Part shown: positions 24,580-32,434 of the stretch, in pieces
Numbering within the stretch: position 1 is the first letter of the stretch
Layout of the letters: each line of letters opens with the position of its first letter
DNA from: Peribacillus muralis
GTDB lineage: Bacteria > Bacillota > Bacilli > Bacillales > DSM-1321
Assembly: GCF_001439925.1 (NCBI RefSeq)
Contig: NZ_LMBV01000003.1
Coordinates: 146,840 to 210,839 of the forward strand
Reading direction: 5' to 3'
DNA length: 64,000 nucleotides
Notes under the pieces: model-generated
What the model saw: the letters and a program-made list of their open reading frames with translations, nothing else
The model's database searches: none
What the model was told of the DNA's origin: nothing
Made by a program: the position numbers and the translations under genes

Positions 24580-25605
24580 TCATGAATTCATCCCATACTC
24601 GATGGCCACCGCATGGGCAATGCACGGTATCGTTTCTTTTTGTTGGACGGATAATGGTGACAATAATGCTCCAGTAGCAACTAGCAGGATTTTTTTATAT
24701 TTACCAGCAATCATTTCATTGAGGATATGACCATATAAGACCACTGCTGAACATCCCGCGCCGCTGCCGCCCGCTAAAACAGGCTGGTCCTTTTTAAAAA
24801 TCATCAAACCGCAATCTTTGAATTTTTCCCGATTGATTTCGCAGCCCTTTTGCTTTAATAAATCCAGGGCGGTTTCGCTGCCTACTTGCCCTAAATCACC
24901 CGTAATGATCAAATCATAATCATCAGGGCTGGATTGTGTATCATTGAAATGGGCAAGAATCGTATCGACGGCTGCCGGGGCCATCGCTCCCCCCATATTG
25001 AACGGATCCTTCAGCCCCATGTCAATCACCTTGCCGATCGTGGCTGATACAACATGGGGAAAATCACCTTGCCTGCTTCCATTCGGAGCGACGAGCGCCA
25101 CTCCTGCCCCCGTTATCGTCCACTGCGCTGTAGGAGGTTTTTGTCCTCCATATTCAGTGGGATAGCGGAATTGCTTTTCAACAGCTGCATTGTGGCTTGA
25201 GGCCCCTGTCAGCACGTAGTTCGCCCCTCCATAATTGGTGATGAAAGCCGCCAACGCTAGCCCCTCCATTGATGTGGAGCAAGCCCCAAACAAACCGAAG
25301 TAAGGAATGCCATTCGTTCTTGCTGCAAAACTTGTTGGGCTAATCTGATTGATTAAATCACCGGCCAAGAAAAACTGCACCTGCTCTTTATCGATTTCAC
25401 CTTTCTCCAATGCAAGCTCCACCGCTTTCTCCATCAAATGACGATGAGCCTTCTCATATGAATCCTGCTCCATCCATAAATCTCCGTACAGAATATCGAA
25501 ATCACCCGCGATTTCCCCATTTGCTTCAAAGGGTCCTCCTGTAACTCCTGTTTCCAGGATGACTGGTTTATTGGCAAACATCCATGTTTGTTTTCCTTTT
25601 AACAC
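24580..25605 (-). CDS. spoVAD: stage V sporulation protein AD
   Basis: A 341-aa SpoVAD, the thiolase-fold subunit that binds dipicolinic acid at the outer face of the SpoVA channel. Characteristic parts are [52 protein letters not shown] and [16 protein letters not shown]. Length matches the B. subtilis protein. The start is GTG 25605, three bases after the spoVAC stop and behind GGGGG, so the two are coupled. Confidence 0.93.
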   Translation of the reverse strand: MLKGKQTWMFANKPVILETGVTGGPFEANGEIAGDFDILYGDLWMEQDSYEKAHRHLMEKAVELALEKGEIDKEQVQFFLAGDLINQISPTSFAARTNGIPYFGLFGACSTSMEGLALAAFITNYGGANYVLTGASSHNAAVEKQFRYPTEYGGQKPPTAQWTITGAGVALVAPNGSRQGDFPHVVSATIGKVIDMGLKDPFNMGGAMAPAAVDTILAHFNDTQSSPDDYDLIITGDLGQVGSETALDLLKQKGCEINREKFKDCGLMIFKKDQPVLAGGSGAGCSAVVLYGHILNEMIAGKYKKILLVATGALLSPLSVQQKETIPCIAHAVAIEYGMNS

Positions 25606-25608
25606 CGC

Positions 25609-26079
25609 TTAGCCCCCAATCATTAAATAAATCGTTTTAATCAACGCCACGACAAAGGCAGAAAATACACCAAATAATATGACTGAACCTGCCAATTTGA
25701 ACATATTCGATCCTACCCCTAGTACAAAACCTTCAGTCCGGTGTTCGATAGCTGCTGAAATGACAGCGTTACCAAACCCGGTAACCGGCACGGCACTACC
25801 TGCCCCAGCAAACTGGCCAATGCGGTCGTAGAAACCGAATCCGGTCATCAACAATGCCAGGAATACCATGGTCGCAGTGGTCGGACCGCCGGCTGTTTGT
25901 TCCGTAAAATTGAAAAAGTAAATATAAAAATAAGAAATGGCTTGTCCCACTATGCAAAAGATCCCGCCAACCAAAAATGCCTTCAAACAATTCTTCACTA
26001 TCGGTCTTTTAATTTCATGCTTTCCTTGAAGCTGTTTATACGCATCCTGCTGGGGAGTCGTTTTTTCCTTGCCGCTCAT
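25609..26079 (-). CDS. spoVAC: stage V sporulation protein AC
   Basis: A 156-aa membrane protein with several transmembrane segments after a polar N-terminus (MSGKEKTTPQQDAYKQL). The family core FAGAGSAVPVTGFGNAVISAAIEHRTEGFVLGVGSNMFKLAG spans about residues 88-130. SpoVAC forms the mechanosensitive pore of the dipicolinate channel. The start follows GGGAGG. spoVAA, spoVAB, spoVAEA and spoVAF are not present, so this is a reduced spoVA operon and probably an extra copy. Confidence 0.92.
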   Translation of the reverse strand: MSGKEKTTPQQDAYKQLQGKHEIKRPIVKNCLKAFLVGGIFCIVGQAISYFYIYFFNFTEQTAGGPTTATMVFLALLMTGFGFYDRIGQFAGAGSAVPVTGFGNAVISAAIEHRTEGFVLGVGSNMFKLAGSVILFGVFSAFVVALIKTIYLMIGG

Positions 26080-26098
26080 CGTTCTAAAACCTCCCTTT

Positions 26099-26596
26099 CT
26101 AAATCAATTCCTTTTGAAGTTCTTCAATTTCCTTGAATTTCTTCCTTGCCTTTTTCTCTGGAACGTCTTTTTGCTTAAGGAATTCATTCAACCTTACAGA
26201 TTCCAAAAAGATTTTATAATCACTCGAAACGATAAAATCATACTTTGGGAATCTTTCTTCGAGGTTTTTTGTTACCTTTTCTTCGATCTTCTTCATATGG
26301 AAACGTTGTAAATGCTTAACCTTATATGCGACGATAATCTTTTTTTCTTTTTTCACGACGATCACGTCATAAATGGTGTCCTCATTAGCAACCGTTTCCT
26401 TGACCTTTGAGATCAGGCCTTTTTCATCTTCTTCATCCATCCCATTGATGATATCCATCGGTTCTGGATTTGTACGTTTAATCAAAGCCAGATTCTCCGT
26501 TTTCCCGTCTCCCTGGCTGCTACAGGCTGTTAGCAAACATAAAGCAAATAAAAGGACCATCCAGCTGCCAAGCACATATTTTCTTTTTCTGAACAA
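26099..26596 (-). CDS. YhcN/YlaJ-family sporulation lipoprotein
   Basis: A 165-aa lipoprotein. The signal sequence MFRKRKYVLGSWMVLLFALCLLTAC ends in the lipobox LTAC (Cys 25). The mature part has the YhcN/YlaJ pattern: VKETVANEDTIYDVIVVKKEKKIIVAYKVKHL, then IEEKVTKNLEERFPKYDFIVSSDYKIF. Such lipoproteins sit at the spore inner membrane. The start is set at TTG 26596 because AGGAT precedes it by 9 nt; GTG 26605 is too close. It is the first gene of the spoVA operon, the same company as in the mobile spoVA2 operons of heat-resistant spores. Confidence 0.82.
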   Translation of the reverse strand: MFRKRKYVLGSWMVLLFALCLLTACSSQGDGKTENLALIKRTNPEPMDIINGMDEEDEKGLISKVKETVANEDTIYDVIVVKKEKKIIVAYKVKHLQRFHMKKIEEKVTKNLEERFPKYDFIVSSDYKIFLESVRLNEFLKQKDVPEKKARKKFKEIEELQKELI

Positions 26597-26674
26597 AAGA
26601 ATCACATCCTAATTAATCGTTCTATTAGTATTTTCTTGAATAACTGCTTTTTTATGAATGGTAGGATTAGGAAA

Positions 26675-26706
26675 TAAAAAAAACCTTCCCTGATCGGAAA
26701 GGTTTT
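26675..26706 (-). terminator. terminator of the 36-aa sporulation ORF
   Basis: AAAACCTTTCCgatcaGGGAAGGTTTT is followed by more T on the minus strand, directly after the ORF stop. Confidence 0.8.
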
Positions 26707-26711
26707 ACCAT

Positions 26712-26822
26712 TCAATAGCCTTTGTTTTTATTGTTATTACAGCCACAGTCTTTCTTGATTTTGATCGGTTGATCTTTCTTAATTGGTTTGGCATAAGTCC
26801 AGGGGCTCTGTTTCTTAATCAA
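26712..26822 (-). CDS. 36-aa Lys-rich small protein, probable spore protein
   Basis: A small ORF starting at TTG 26822, 9 nt after a perfect AGGAGG. It reads MIKKQSPWTYAKPIKKDQPI and then IKIKKDCGCNNN with a Tyr end. It has nine or more Lys and one Cys-Gly-Cys pair. A sigma-K promoter match lies 31 nt upstream of the start and a strong terminator directly follows the stop, so it has all the parts of an independent gene. It lies between yjcA and the spoVA operon. I do not know a characterised homologue; a coat or crust cross-linking role is only a guess. Confidence 0.65.
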   Translation of the reverse strand: MIKKQSPWTYAKPIKKDQPIKIKKDCGCNNNKNKGY

Positions 26823-26852
26823 TTCACGACGCCTCCTTTACAATCTATAACT

Positions 26853-26880
26853 TACTATATGAATAAAGAGACAAGTTGTT
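26853..26880 (-). promoter_or_regulatory. putative sigma-K promoter of the 36-aa ORF
   Basis: On the minus strand AACA, a 15-nt spacer and CATATAGTA match the sigma-K consensus. Confidence 0.5.
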
Positions 26881-26885
26881 TCCAA

Positions 26886-27251
26886 TCAAATGTCCATAAT
26901 TTTGCTGATTATCACCTCAATAATCGCTCCCAGAGCAGCTACAGCAAGGATTAACACGAATAAGTCCCCAATGAACCAATGTTGCAGGTGCAGGAAAACC
27001 AAAAAAAGACTGCCCCAGACACCTACGCACCAAAAACAACTAAGCAATTGTCCAAACAAGCCTGGCAAACCCTTTTCTTTTGGCAATAAAAATATTTCCA
27101 CTTCGCCTTTTTCATTCTTTTCCTCTATCTCTTTAAAAAAAGGGCGGCGCAGTGGCTCCATGATTTTATCGAACACGATCAATCGAGTCAGCCTGAAGGA
27201 GGCCAATCCTAATATTACAAATAAAGTGAACTCATTTTGCGGGAGAAACAT
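26886..27251 (-). CDS. yjcA: YjcA, DUF1360 membrane protein
   Basis: A 121-aa protein of the DUF1360 family, sporulation protein YjcA in B. subtilis. Hydrophobic segments lie near 8-22, 66-90 and 94-115, around FGQLLSCFWCVGVWGSLF with two Cys. A cytosolic loop of charged residues (EEKNEKGEVEIFLL) lies between. It follows cotO by 15 nt on the same strand, with a GGGAG site. In B. subtilis yjcA also neighbours the cot genes. The molecular role is unknown. Confidence 0.85.
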   Translation of the reverse strand: MFLPQNEFTLFVILGLASFRLTRLIVFDKIMEPLRRPFFKEIEEKNEKGEVEIFLLPKEKGLPGLFGQLLSCFWCVGVWGSLFLVFLHLQHWFIGDLFVLILAVAALGAIIEVIISKIMDI

Positions 27252-27266
27252 TCGCTATTGCTCCCT

Positions 27267-27851
27267 TCACTTGGACTCTTCAATGATTTTGGCTTCGAGG
27301 ATATCGGGGAGAGCGACAAAATGAATACGAGTGCCCCTTTTGATCTTCACTGATTCCCCCTTCATTCCCAATACGTGGAACCGAAGCGTTTCTCCGTTAA
27401 TTACCGCCTCACATAATGGCTTCGGAAAACCTTGGTGATTGGATAATCTGGAAATGATGTCGCGAGAAGATTCTTTTTTCTCGATTTTTTTTCGTTTTTT
27501 CTTCACAGGCTTTACCGTTTCCTTTTCTGCTTGTTCAGGAGGTTCGATTTGTTCGGCTGGGGTTTGCTCAGGAACATATTGTTCGGTAATTTTCCTGATA
27601 GAAGTAATTTCCGTTTCTATTTCCTTCATGGCATCATATACCCCGAATTCACGTTTAATTTGTTCTATTTTTTCTGTCTTTTTGTCTTCCTCATGATGCT
27701 TTTCTTCCTTAAGCTCAGGCTCTACGGTATCAGGAGCTGTACTTTTTTTCGTTCGAAAATCACTTTGCATATTTCCTCGTTGATCGGCTATTTTAGATGA
27801 ATCGACATATAAAAGTGGTTTGGATTCTTTATCGCGATTACTCTCTGCCAT
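27267..27851 (-). CDS. cotO: spore coat protein CotO
   Basis: A 194-aa CotO-type coat protein. A long charged, disordered N-terminal half is rich in Glu and Lys, including KPVKKKRKKIEKKESSRD. The folded C-terminal domain (residues 135-190) reads ISRLSNHQGFPKPLCEAVIN, then GETLRFHVLGMKGESVKIKRG. CotO is needed for late coat assembly in the mother cell. The start follows AAGGAGG. It lies 12 nt downstream of a second, shorter gene with the same C-terminal domain, so the two are tandem paralogues. fabI lies beyond, as in B. subtilis. Confidence 0.85.
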   Translation of the reverse strand: MAESNRDKESKPLLYVDSSKIADQRGNMQSDFRTKKSTAPDTVEPELKEEKHHEEDKKTEKIEQIKREFGVYDAMKEIETEITSIRKITEQYVPEQTPAEQIEPPEQAEKETVKPVKKKRKKIEKKESSRDIISRLSNHQGFPKPLCEAVINGETLRFHVLGMKGESVKIKRGTRIHFVALPDILEAKIIEESK

Positions 27852-27863
27852 ACTACTTCCTCC

Positions 27864-28175
27864 TTAATATTTCAGAATATCAACAGACTGGAGCTGCTCC
27901 ATACGGTACTGAACAACCTTTTTCCCGAATTTATGCCTTATATACAAACTGGATTCTTTTTTTAATTCCAATTTCCCAAATAATGTATGACCATTGATGA
28001 TGAATTTACATACAGGCTTGGGTGCAAAGGCTGGGAGTCGGGACAATAGCTCCACCAATTCCTCGGCACTATATGACGTGCTGTTATTTTTTTCATTAAA
28101 CTGCTTATGGCACTTCATGTCATATACACTTCGGTTCCCAACAGCACAAGGCAGATCGACTTTCTTCACGTCCAT
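27864..28175 (-). CDS. CotO-like spore coat protein, short paralogue
   Basis: A 103-aa protein whose C-terminal part (LVELLSRLPAFAPKPVCKFI, NGHTLFGKLELKKESSLYIRHKFGKKVVQYRMEQLQSVDIL) aligns by eye with the CotO C-terminal domain. It lacks the long charged linker. N-terminal MDVKKVDLPCAVGNRSVYDMKCHK has two Cys. The start is set at ATG 28175 behind GGAGGAGG; a frame extending to 28271 lacks a ribosome site. It is the first gene of a three-gene unit with cotO and yjcA. Confidence 0.75.
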   Translation of the reverse strand: MDVKKVDLPCAVGNRSVYDMKCHKQFNEKNNSTSYSAEELVELLSRLPAFAPKPVCKFIINGHTLFGKLELKKESSLYIRHKFGKKVVQYRMEQLQSVDILKY

Positions 28176-28377
28176 ATGATGCCCCTCCTCCGTTTTCATT
28201 GGCCCGAATAGGGCTGAAAGCAGGTTTACGCTGGTTGTAACTAAATAAAGAATCTCTGCTCTATGTATCATTTATATGAAATCCACCTTTTTTTATGCAG
28301 AGGATGTGGCCTGCAAAAAAAAAACGGCCTCAGCTATGCTTCGGATAGGACATTAAAAGGAATTGTATGTAGACCGT

Positions 28378-28645
28378 CCTTTTATCTGCGAATTCTGCAT
28401 TTTATCTACGATTCTGGTCCTTTTATCTACGAATTCTGCATTTTATCTACGATTCTGGTCCTTTTATCTGCGAATTCTGCATTTTATCTACGATTCTGGT
28501 CCTTTTATCTGCAAATTCTGCATTTTATCTACGATTCTGGTCCTTTTATCTACGGATTCGGCGATTTATCGATTTTTCGACAAAAAAGGGAACCGGCAAG
28601 CATGTCTCCGTCATAATTCGGCGATTTATCTACGAACCTTAGACC
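28378..28645. repeat. intergenic 41-bp tandem repeat made of two 20-21 nt half units
   Basis: TTTATCT recurs at 28381, 28401, 28422, 28442, 28463, 28483, 28504, 28524 and 28545, alternating between ACGATTCTGGTCC and GCGAATTCTGCA type tails. This gives about 4.5 copies of a 41-bp unit. A degenerate tail (GATTTATCGATTTTTCGACA, GATTTATCTACGAACC) runs to 28645. It lies upstream of the CotO-like gene and far from fabI. It has no coding logic and no CRISPR-like spacers. Confidence 0.9.
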
Positions 28646-28971
28646 GTTTTATCTAGACCGTTTCATTCCACTTTGGTTGAGCACTTTGATTCCAATACTC
28701 TTGAGGGTTACTTCATTGCATTGTTTTGAGGAGAAAATTTTTTCATAATAATGAACTGTAATGAAGTTACACATTGTTAATACCCATTATATGTAGGGGT
28801 CGTTTTCCTTTCGATCTATGGCTAGCAGAGGCTTGCTTTAATGTATCATTCTCCTTTTCTAATTGTTTATTTTTCTTCATTACCTAGGCTAATTTCACCT
28901 GAGAAGGCTTCACCTGGTCTTTTTCTTTGGCTCTTTTCGTAAAGAATGTTGTTTTTAATACGCAACTATTT
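28646..28971. other. AT-rich stretch without recognised content
   Basis: This stretch lies between the tandem repeat and the interspersed element before fabI. I see no gene, promoter pair or hairpin that I can support. Confidence 0.4.
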
Positions 28972-29053
28972 AGGGTTGATTGGAGCGCAAATCAACCACA
29001 TCGCATTACTTGGTGATTAGCAACAAAGTATGCGAAAACAGCCTTTGTCTTTA
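28972..29053. repeat. copy of the interspersed intergenic element
   Basis: 28997-29026 matches 16321-16350 at 28 of 30 positions. A GGTTGATTGGAGC stretch just before it matches, in reverse, the end of the element at 16380-16482. Confidence 0.6.
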
Positions 29054-29165
29054 AACGATCCTGCGTTCGGTTATTGACTAGAGCTTTTATCCAGAGAGGA
29101 GGGAGTCAGTTTCAAACTGATTTTAAAGAGTGTCTACTAGTTGGGCGGAGAATGAGGAAAATACG

Positions 29166-29197
29166 AAAAGGGTTCGGAATGTTTTATTCCGAACCCC
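29166..29197 (-). terminator. terminator of fabI
   Basis: GGTTCGGAAT-aaaac-ATTCCGAACC is followed by CTTTTCG on the minus strand, 20 nt after the fabI stop. Confidence 0.75.
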
Positions 29198-29215
29198 TCA
29201 GGCAGTATGCTGTTG

Positions 29216-29989
29216 TTATCCCATTATATGATAACCAGAATCGACATGGATATTTTCTCCGGTAATACCGCGTGACATATCGCTTAATAAAAAGAGTGCC
29301 GTATCGCCCACTTCTTCAGGAGTCGTTGTGCGGCGAAGAGGTGCTTCTTCCTCAATCTTCTTCAAGATGGAATTGAAATCACGGACTCCTTTGGCCGATA
29401 ACGTACGTATCGGGCCCGCTGAGATTGCATTTACCCTGATGTTATCTTTGCCAAGATCGCTTGACAGATAACGGACATTGGCTTCAAGTGAAGCTTTGGC
29501 CACGCCCATAACATTATAATTCGGCATGACGCGTTCACCGCCAAGGTACGTCATGGTGACGATGCTGCCGCCTTCGGGCATGAGTTCCTTCGCAGCTTTG
29601 GCTATAGCTGTTAAAGAGAAAGAACTGATATTGTGGGCAAGCAAGAACCCTTCACGGCTTGTGTTGACGAACTCTCCGTCAAGTTCTTCCTTGTTCGCAA
29701 AAGCGACGGAATGGGCAACACCATGGATGATGCCTACCTTTTCCTTAATGGTTGCAAAGCATTCCTCGATAGCCTCGTCCTTCGTTACATCACATTGTAA
29801 TATGATGGAAGGCTCACCTTCCAATGTGGAAGATAGTTCGATCACGCTTTTTTCCGTACGCTCTTTTCCATACGTGAATATCAGCTTGGCACCTGCTTTA
29901 TGTAAGGAACGGGCAACTCCCCAAGCAATACTTCTTTTATTCGCTACGCCCATAATGACAAAGGTTTTTCCTTCTAGTGAAAAAGTCAT
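29216..29989 (-). CDS. fabI: enoyl-[acyl-carrier-protein] reductase (NADH/NADPH) FabI
   Basis: A 257-aa short-chain dehydrogenase catalysing the last step of each fatty acid elongation cycle. The N-terminal part is KTFVIMGVANKRSIAWGVARSL. The catalytic Tyr-x6-Lys is in MPNYNVMGVAKASLE near 156-163. The ending GITGENIHVDSGYHIMG is typical of FabI and is the triclosan-binding type. The start follows AGGAGGTCACAAG. A FapR operator overlaps the transcription start, so malonyl-CoA should relieve repression. It is transcribed alone with its own terminator. Confidence 0.95.
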   Translation of the reverse strand: MTFSLEGKTFVIMGVANKRSIAWGVARSLHKAGAKLIFTYGKERTEKSVIELSSTLEGEPSIILQCDVTKDEAIEECFATIKEKVGIIHGVAHSVAFANKEELDGEFVNTSREGFLLAHNISSFSLTAIAKAAKELMPEGGSIVTMTYLGGERVMPNYNVMGVAKASLEANVRYLSSDLGKDNIRVNAISAGPIRTLSAKGVRDFNSILKKIEEEAPLRRTTTPEEVGDTALFLLSDMSRGITGENIHVDSGYHIMG

Positions 29990-30018
29990 CTTGTGACCTC
30001 CTATTATTAATACAAGTT

Positions 30019-30046
30019 ATTAGTACCTGCTACTAATGACAGTATA
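30019..30046 (-). promoter_or_regulatory. fabI promoter with FapR operator
   Basis: ATTAGTACCTGCTACTAAT at 30019-30037 is a near-perfect dyad matching the FapR box. A TATACT -10 box lies at 30041-30046 on the minus strand, so the operator covers the start of transcription. Confidence 0.85.
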
Positions 30047-30108
30047 TCAAATTTCCCTCGTTAACAACACCGTTTTCTAAAACAATGCTCGTAACTTCTA
30101 AGGGTATT

Positions 30109-31488
30109 TTACAGTAAATATCCCATGAACAATGTCGCCAAGCCAAAATAAATCAGAATGCTGATAAGGTCGTTGATCGTCGTAATGAATGGTCCGGAAG
30201 CTACTGCTGGGTCGATCTTCATTTTATGCATCAGAAGCGGGACGATCGAACCTGCTAGTGTAGCTACGATCAGCGTGATGAAAATCGAAATGCCGACCAG
30301 TAAACCTAGCATTAAGTCATGCTGCCAAAAATAGACGATAAAAATGATCGAAATTCCGCATGTAAGTCCGATGATGAGTCCCGTTCCAGCCTCTCTGAGC
30401 ACCAGCTTCCATTTGCTTTCCTGTTCCAATTCCCCTGTTGCAATCCCCCTGACCGCTACTGCCAGCGCTTGTGTCCCGGTATTACCCGCCATACCGCCGA
30501 TCAATGGAATAAAAACGGCCAAAATCGCTTTTTGGCTGAGCGTCTCTTCAAACCTGCCAATCAAACTAGCTGTCAACAAGCCTAAAAACAAAAGGATCAC
30601 CAACCATGGCAGCCGTTTTTTCGCAGCAGAGAACGGGCTCTTATCCACATGGTCGAGATCTGATATACCTGCTAATTTAGAATAATCATCGGATGCTTCT
30701 TCATCCATTACATCAATGATATCATCTACCGTAATGATTCCTAACAGATGGTTTTGAAAATCGACGACAGGTACGGCAAGGAAATTATAATCCCGAATTT
30801 TACGGGCCACCTCTTCTTGGTCCTCCGAGACAGGGACGGACACTACCCGGTCATCCATTAGATCACTTATTAAAGCCTCTTCATCAGCAATAATCAATGT
30901 ACGGAGCGATAACACCCCCAGCAGTCTCTTTTCTCCATCTATGACGAATACATAATAAATCGTTTCCGCTTGGGGGGCTTCCCTTTTTAAAATCTGCAAT
31001 GCTGAACGAGCCGTTTCATTCGCCTCAATGGCGATGAACTCCGTGGTCATGATGCTTCCTGCCGTAGATTCCTCATAATTCAGAAGCTCCTGGATTTCAC
31101 TGGCTGCTTCATCATCCATGATCGTCAAATAGGTGACGGCCTGTTCATCATTAATCTCATTCAACACATCTGCCGCATCATCCGCATACATATGCGATAG
31201 CATATCGGCTACATAGGATGGATTCATTTCTGCAAGCAGGCTTTCGTAATCTTCTTCCTCTATTTCAATATTTTCAAAAAGGTCCGCCATTTCCTCAGGT
31301 GACAAGTACCTGTAAACGACGGATCTTGATTCGTCTGACAAGCTTGTATAAAATTGAGCCTGATCATATGGATGCATTTCCAAGAACTCCGTCCGGAACT
31401 GATCCATATTCTCCGTTTTAAGAGCTTCATGCAAAAGATCATGATTCGCTTGTTTACTTTCTTTTTCCAGTTCCTTCATCTTCTCCAT
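30109..31488 (-). CDS. mgtE: magnesium transporter MgtE
   Basis: A 459-aa MgtE-type Mg2+ channel. The N-terminal superhelical domain (residues 1-125) is acidic, two CBS domains follow (about 130-250, with TTEFIAIEANETARSAL and VVDFQNHLLGIITVDDIIDVMDEEAS), then five transmembrane helices with the pore motif GNTGTQALAVAVRG. In known MgtE the acidic cytosolic domains sense Mg2+ and close the pore. The start is set at ATG 31488, 9 nt after AGGAGG. The leader is too short for an M-box riboswitch. It sits where B. subtilis has yjbQ/tenA genes. Confidence 0.93.
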   Translation of the reverse strand: MEKMKELEKESKQANHDLLHEALKTENMDQFRTEFLEMHPYDQAQFYTSLSDESRSVVYRYLSPEEMADLFENIEIEEEDYESLLAEMNPSYVADMLSHMYADDAADVLNEINDEQAVTYLTIMDDEAASEIQELLNYEESTAGSIMTTEFIAIEANETARSALQILKREAPQAETIYYVFVIDGEKRLLGVLSLRTLIIADEEALISDLMDDRVVSVPVSEDQEEVARKIRDYNFLAVPVVDFQNHLLGIITVDDIIDVMDEEASDDYSKLAGISDLDHVDKSPFSAAKKRLPWLVILLFLGLLTASLIGRFEETLSQKAILAVFIPLIGGMAGNTGTQALAVAVRGIATGELEQESKWKLVLREAGTGLIIGLTCGISIIFIVYFWQHDLMLGLLVGISIFITLIVATLAGSIVPLLMHKMKIDPAVASGPFITTINDLISILIYFGLATLFMGYLL

Positions 31489-31601
31489 ATCCATACACCT
31501 CCTAAAACGCACTTTTTTATTTCTTCGTTTATATTTTATTTTTTTTAATAATACTATACTAATACCATAAACATATACAAAACAAACAAAGGGTGTGACT
31601 A

Positions 31602-32345
31602 ATGAACATCGATATCATCGGGGACATTCACGGATGTTTCCCCGAATTCAAGCAGTTGACGAAAAAAATGGGCTATACGTGGGAGACCGGGATACCCATA
31701 CATCCTTCCGGAAGGATTCTTGGCTTTGTAGGGGATTTGACCGACCGCGGCCCAAACTCCCTCCAGGTAATCGAGGTTGTCCATGAGTTAGTCATCAATC
31801 AAAAACTGGCAAAATATGCTCCAGGAAACCACTGCAATAAGCTATACCGCTATTTTTCAGGCAATAAAGTCCAAATATCACATGGATTAGAGACTACAGT
31901 AGCTGAATATGAATCCTTGAGCATTCGGGAGCAAAAGAAGATCCGCAAGAAATTCATGGAATTGTACGAATGTTCTCCTCTCTATCAACACCTGGATGAT
32001 GGCCGCTTGATCATTGCACATGCTGGCATCCGCAGTGATTATATCGGCCAATATGGCAGTAAGGTAAAAACCTTTGTTCTTTACGGTGATATTAATGGCT
32101 CCAAACATCCAGACGGCTCTCCAATCAGAAAGGATTGGGCCCAATCCTACGAAGGGGATTGTTGGATTGTGTATGGACATACACCAGTTCCAAAGGCAAG
32201 ACAAGTCAATCATACATACAACATTGATACCGGCTGCGTCTTCGGCGGCAAATTGACAGCTATCCGTTATCCCGAAATGGAACTTCAAGACGTGCCTTCG
32301 TCCATGCCTTATCTAGCAGGAAAATTCAGGATTTCTTTCGATTAA
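31602..32345 (+). CDS. prpE: bis(5'-nucleosyl)-tetraphosphatase PrpE
   Basis: A 247-aa PPP-type metallophosphatase. The motifs are GDIHGCF near residue 8, [13 protein letters not shown] near 47, PGNHCNKL near 80, and HAGIR and YGHTP further on. PrpE splits Ap4A-type dinucleotides asymmetrically and also acts as a Tyr phosphatase in vitro, with a role in spore germination. The start follows AAAGGGTGTGA. It is divergent from mgtE and ends at a terminator before yjbO, the same neighbour as in B. subtilis. Confidence 0.92.
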   Translation: MNIDIIGDIHGCFPEFKQLTKKMGYTWETGIPIHPSGRILGFVGDLTDRGPNSLQVIEVVHELVINQKLAKYAPGNHCNKLYRYFSGNKVQISHGLETTVAEYESLSIREQKKIRKKFMELYECSPLYQHLDDGRLIIAHAGIRSDYIGQYGSKVKTFVLYGDINGSKHPDGSPIRKDWAQSYEGDCWIVYGHTPVPKARQVNHTYNIDTGCVFGGKLTAIRYPEMELQDVPSSMPYLAGKFRISFD

Positions 32346-32347
32346 TC

Positions 32348-32378
32348 AAAAAAACTCGCCAACTTGGTGAGTTTTTTT
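32348..32378 (+). terminator. terminator of prpE
   Basis: AAACTCgCCAA-ctTGGtGAGTTT is followed by T on the plus strand. Confidence 0.7.
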
Positions 32379-32434
32379 ACTTCTTTAAATGTCTTTCATT
32401 TACTTGTTTTCAATACATCTCTATGTAAGGAATC

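Noticed and set aside
28378-28566. CRISPR-like regular repeats
   Set aside because: Units are directly adjacent with no unique spacers, the period is 41 bp and no cas genes are near. It is a simple tandem repeat.
28263-28616. Repeat-encoded open frames (FIYDSGPFIYEFC-type protein)
   Set aside because: The frames exist only because the 41-bp DNA repeat lacks stops in several frames. There is no ribosome site and no sensible protein.
29074-29265. 63-aa open frame across the fabI terminator
   Set aside because: It overlaps the fabI stop and terminator hairpin and has no convincing start signal.
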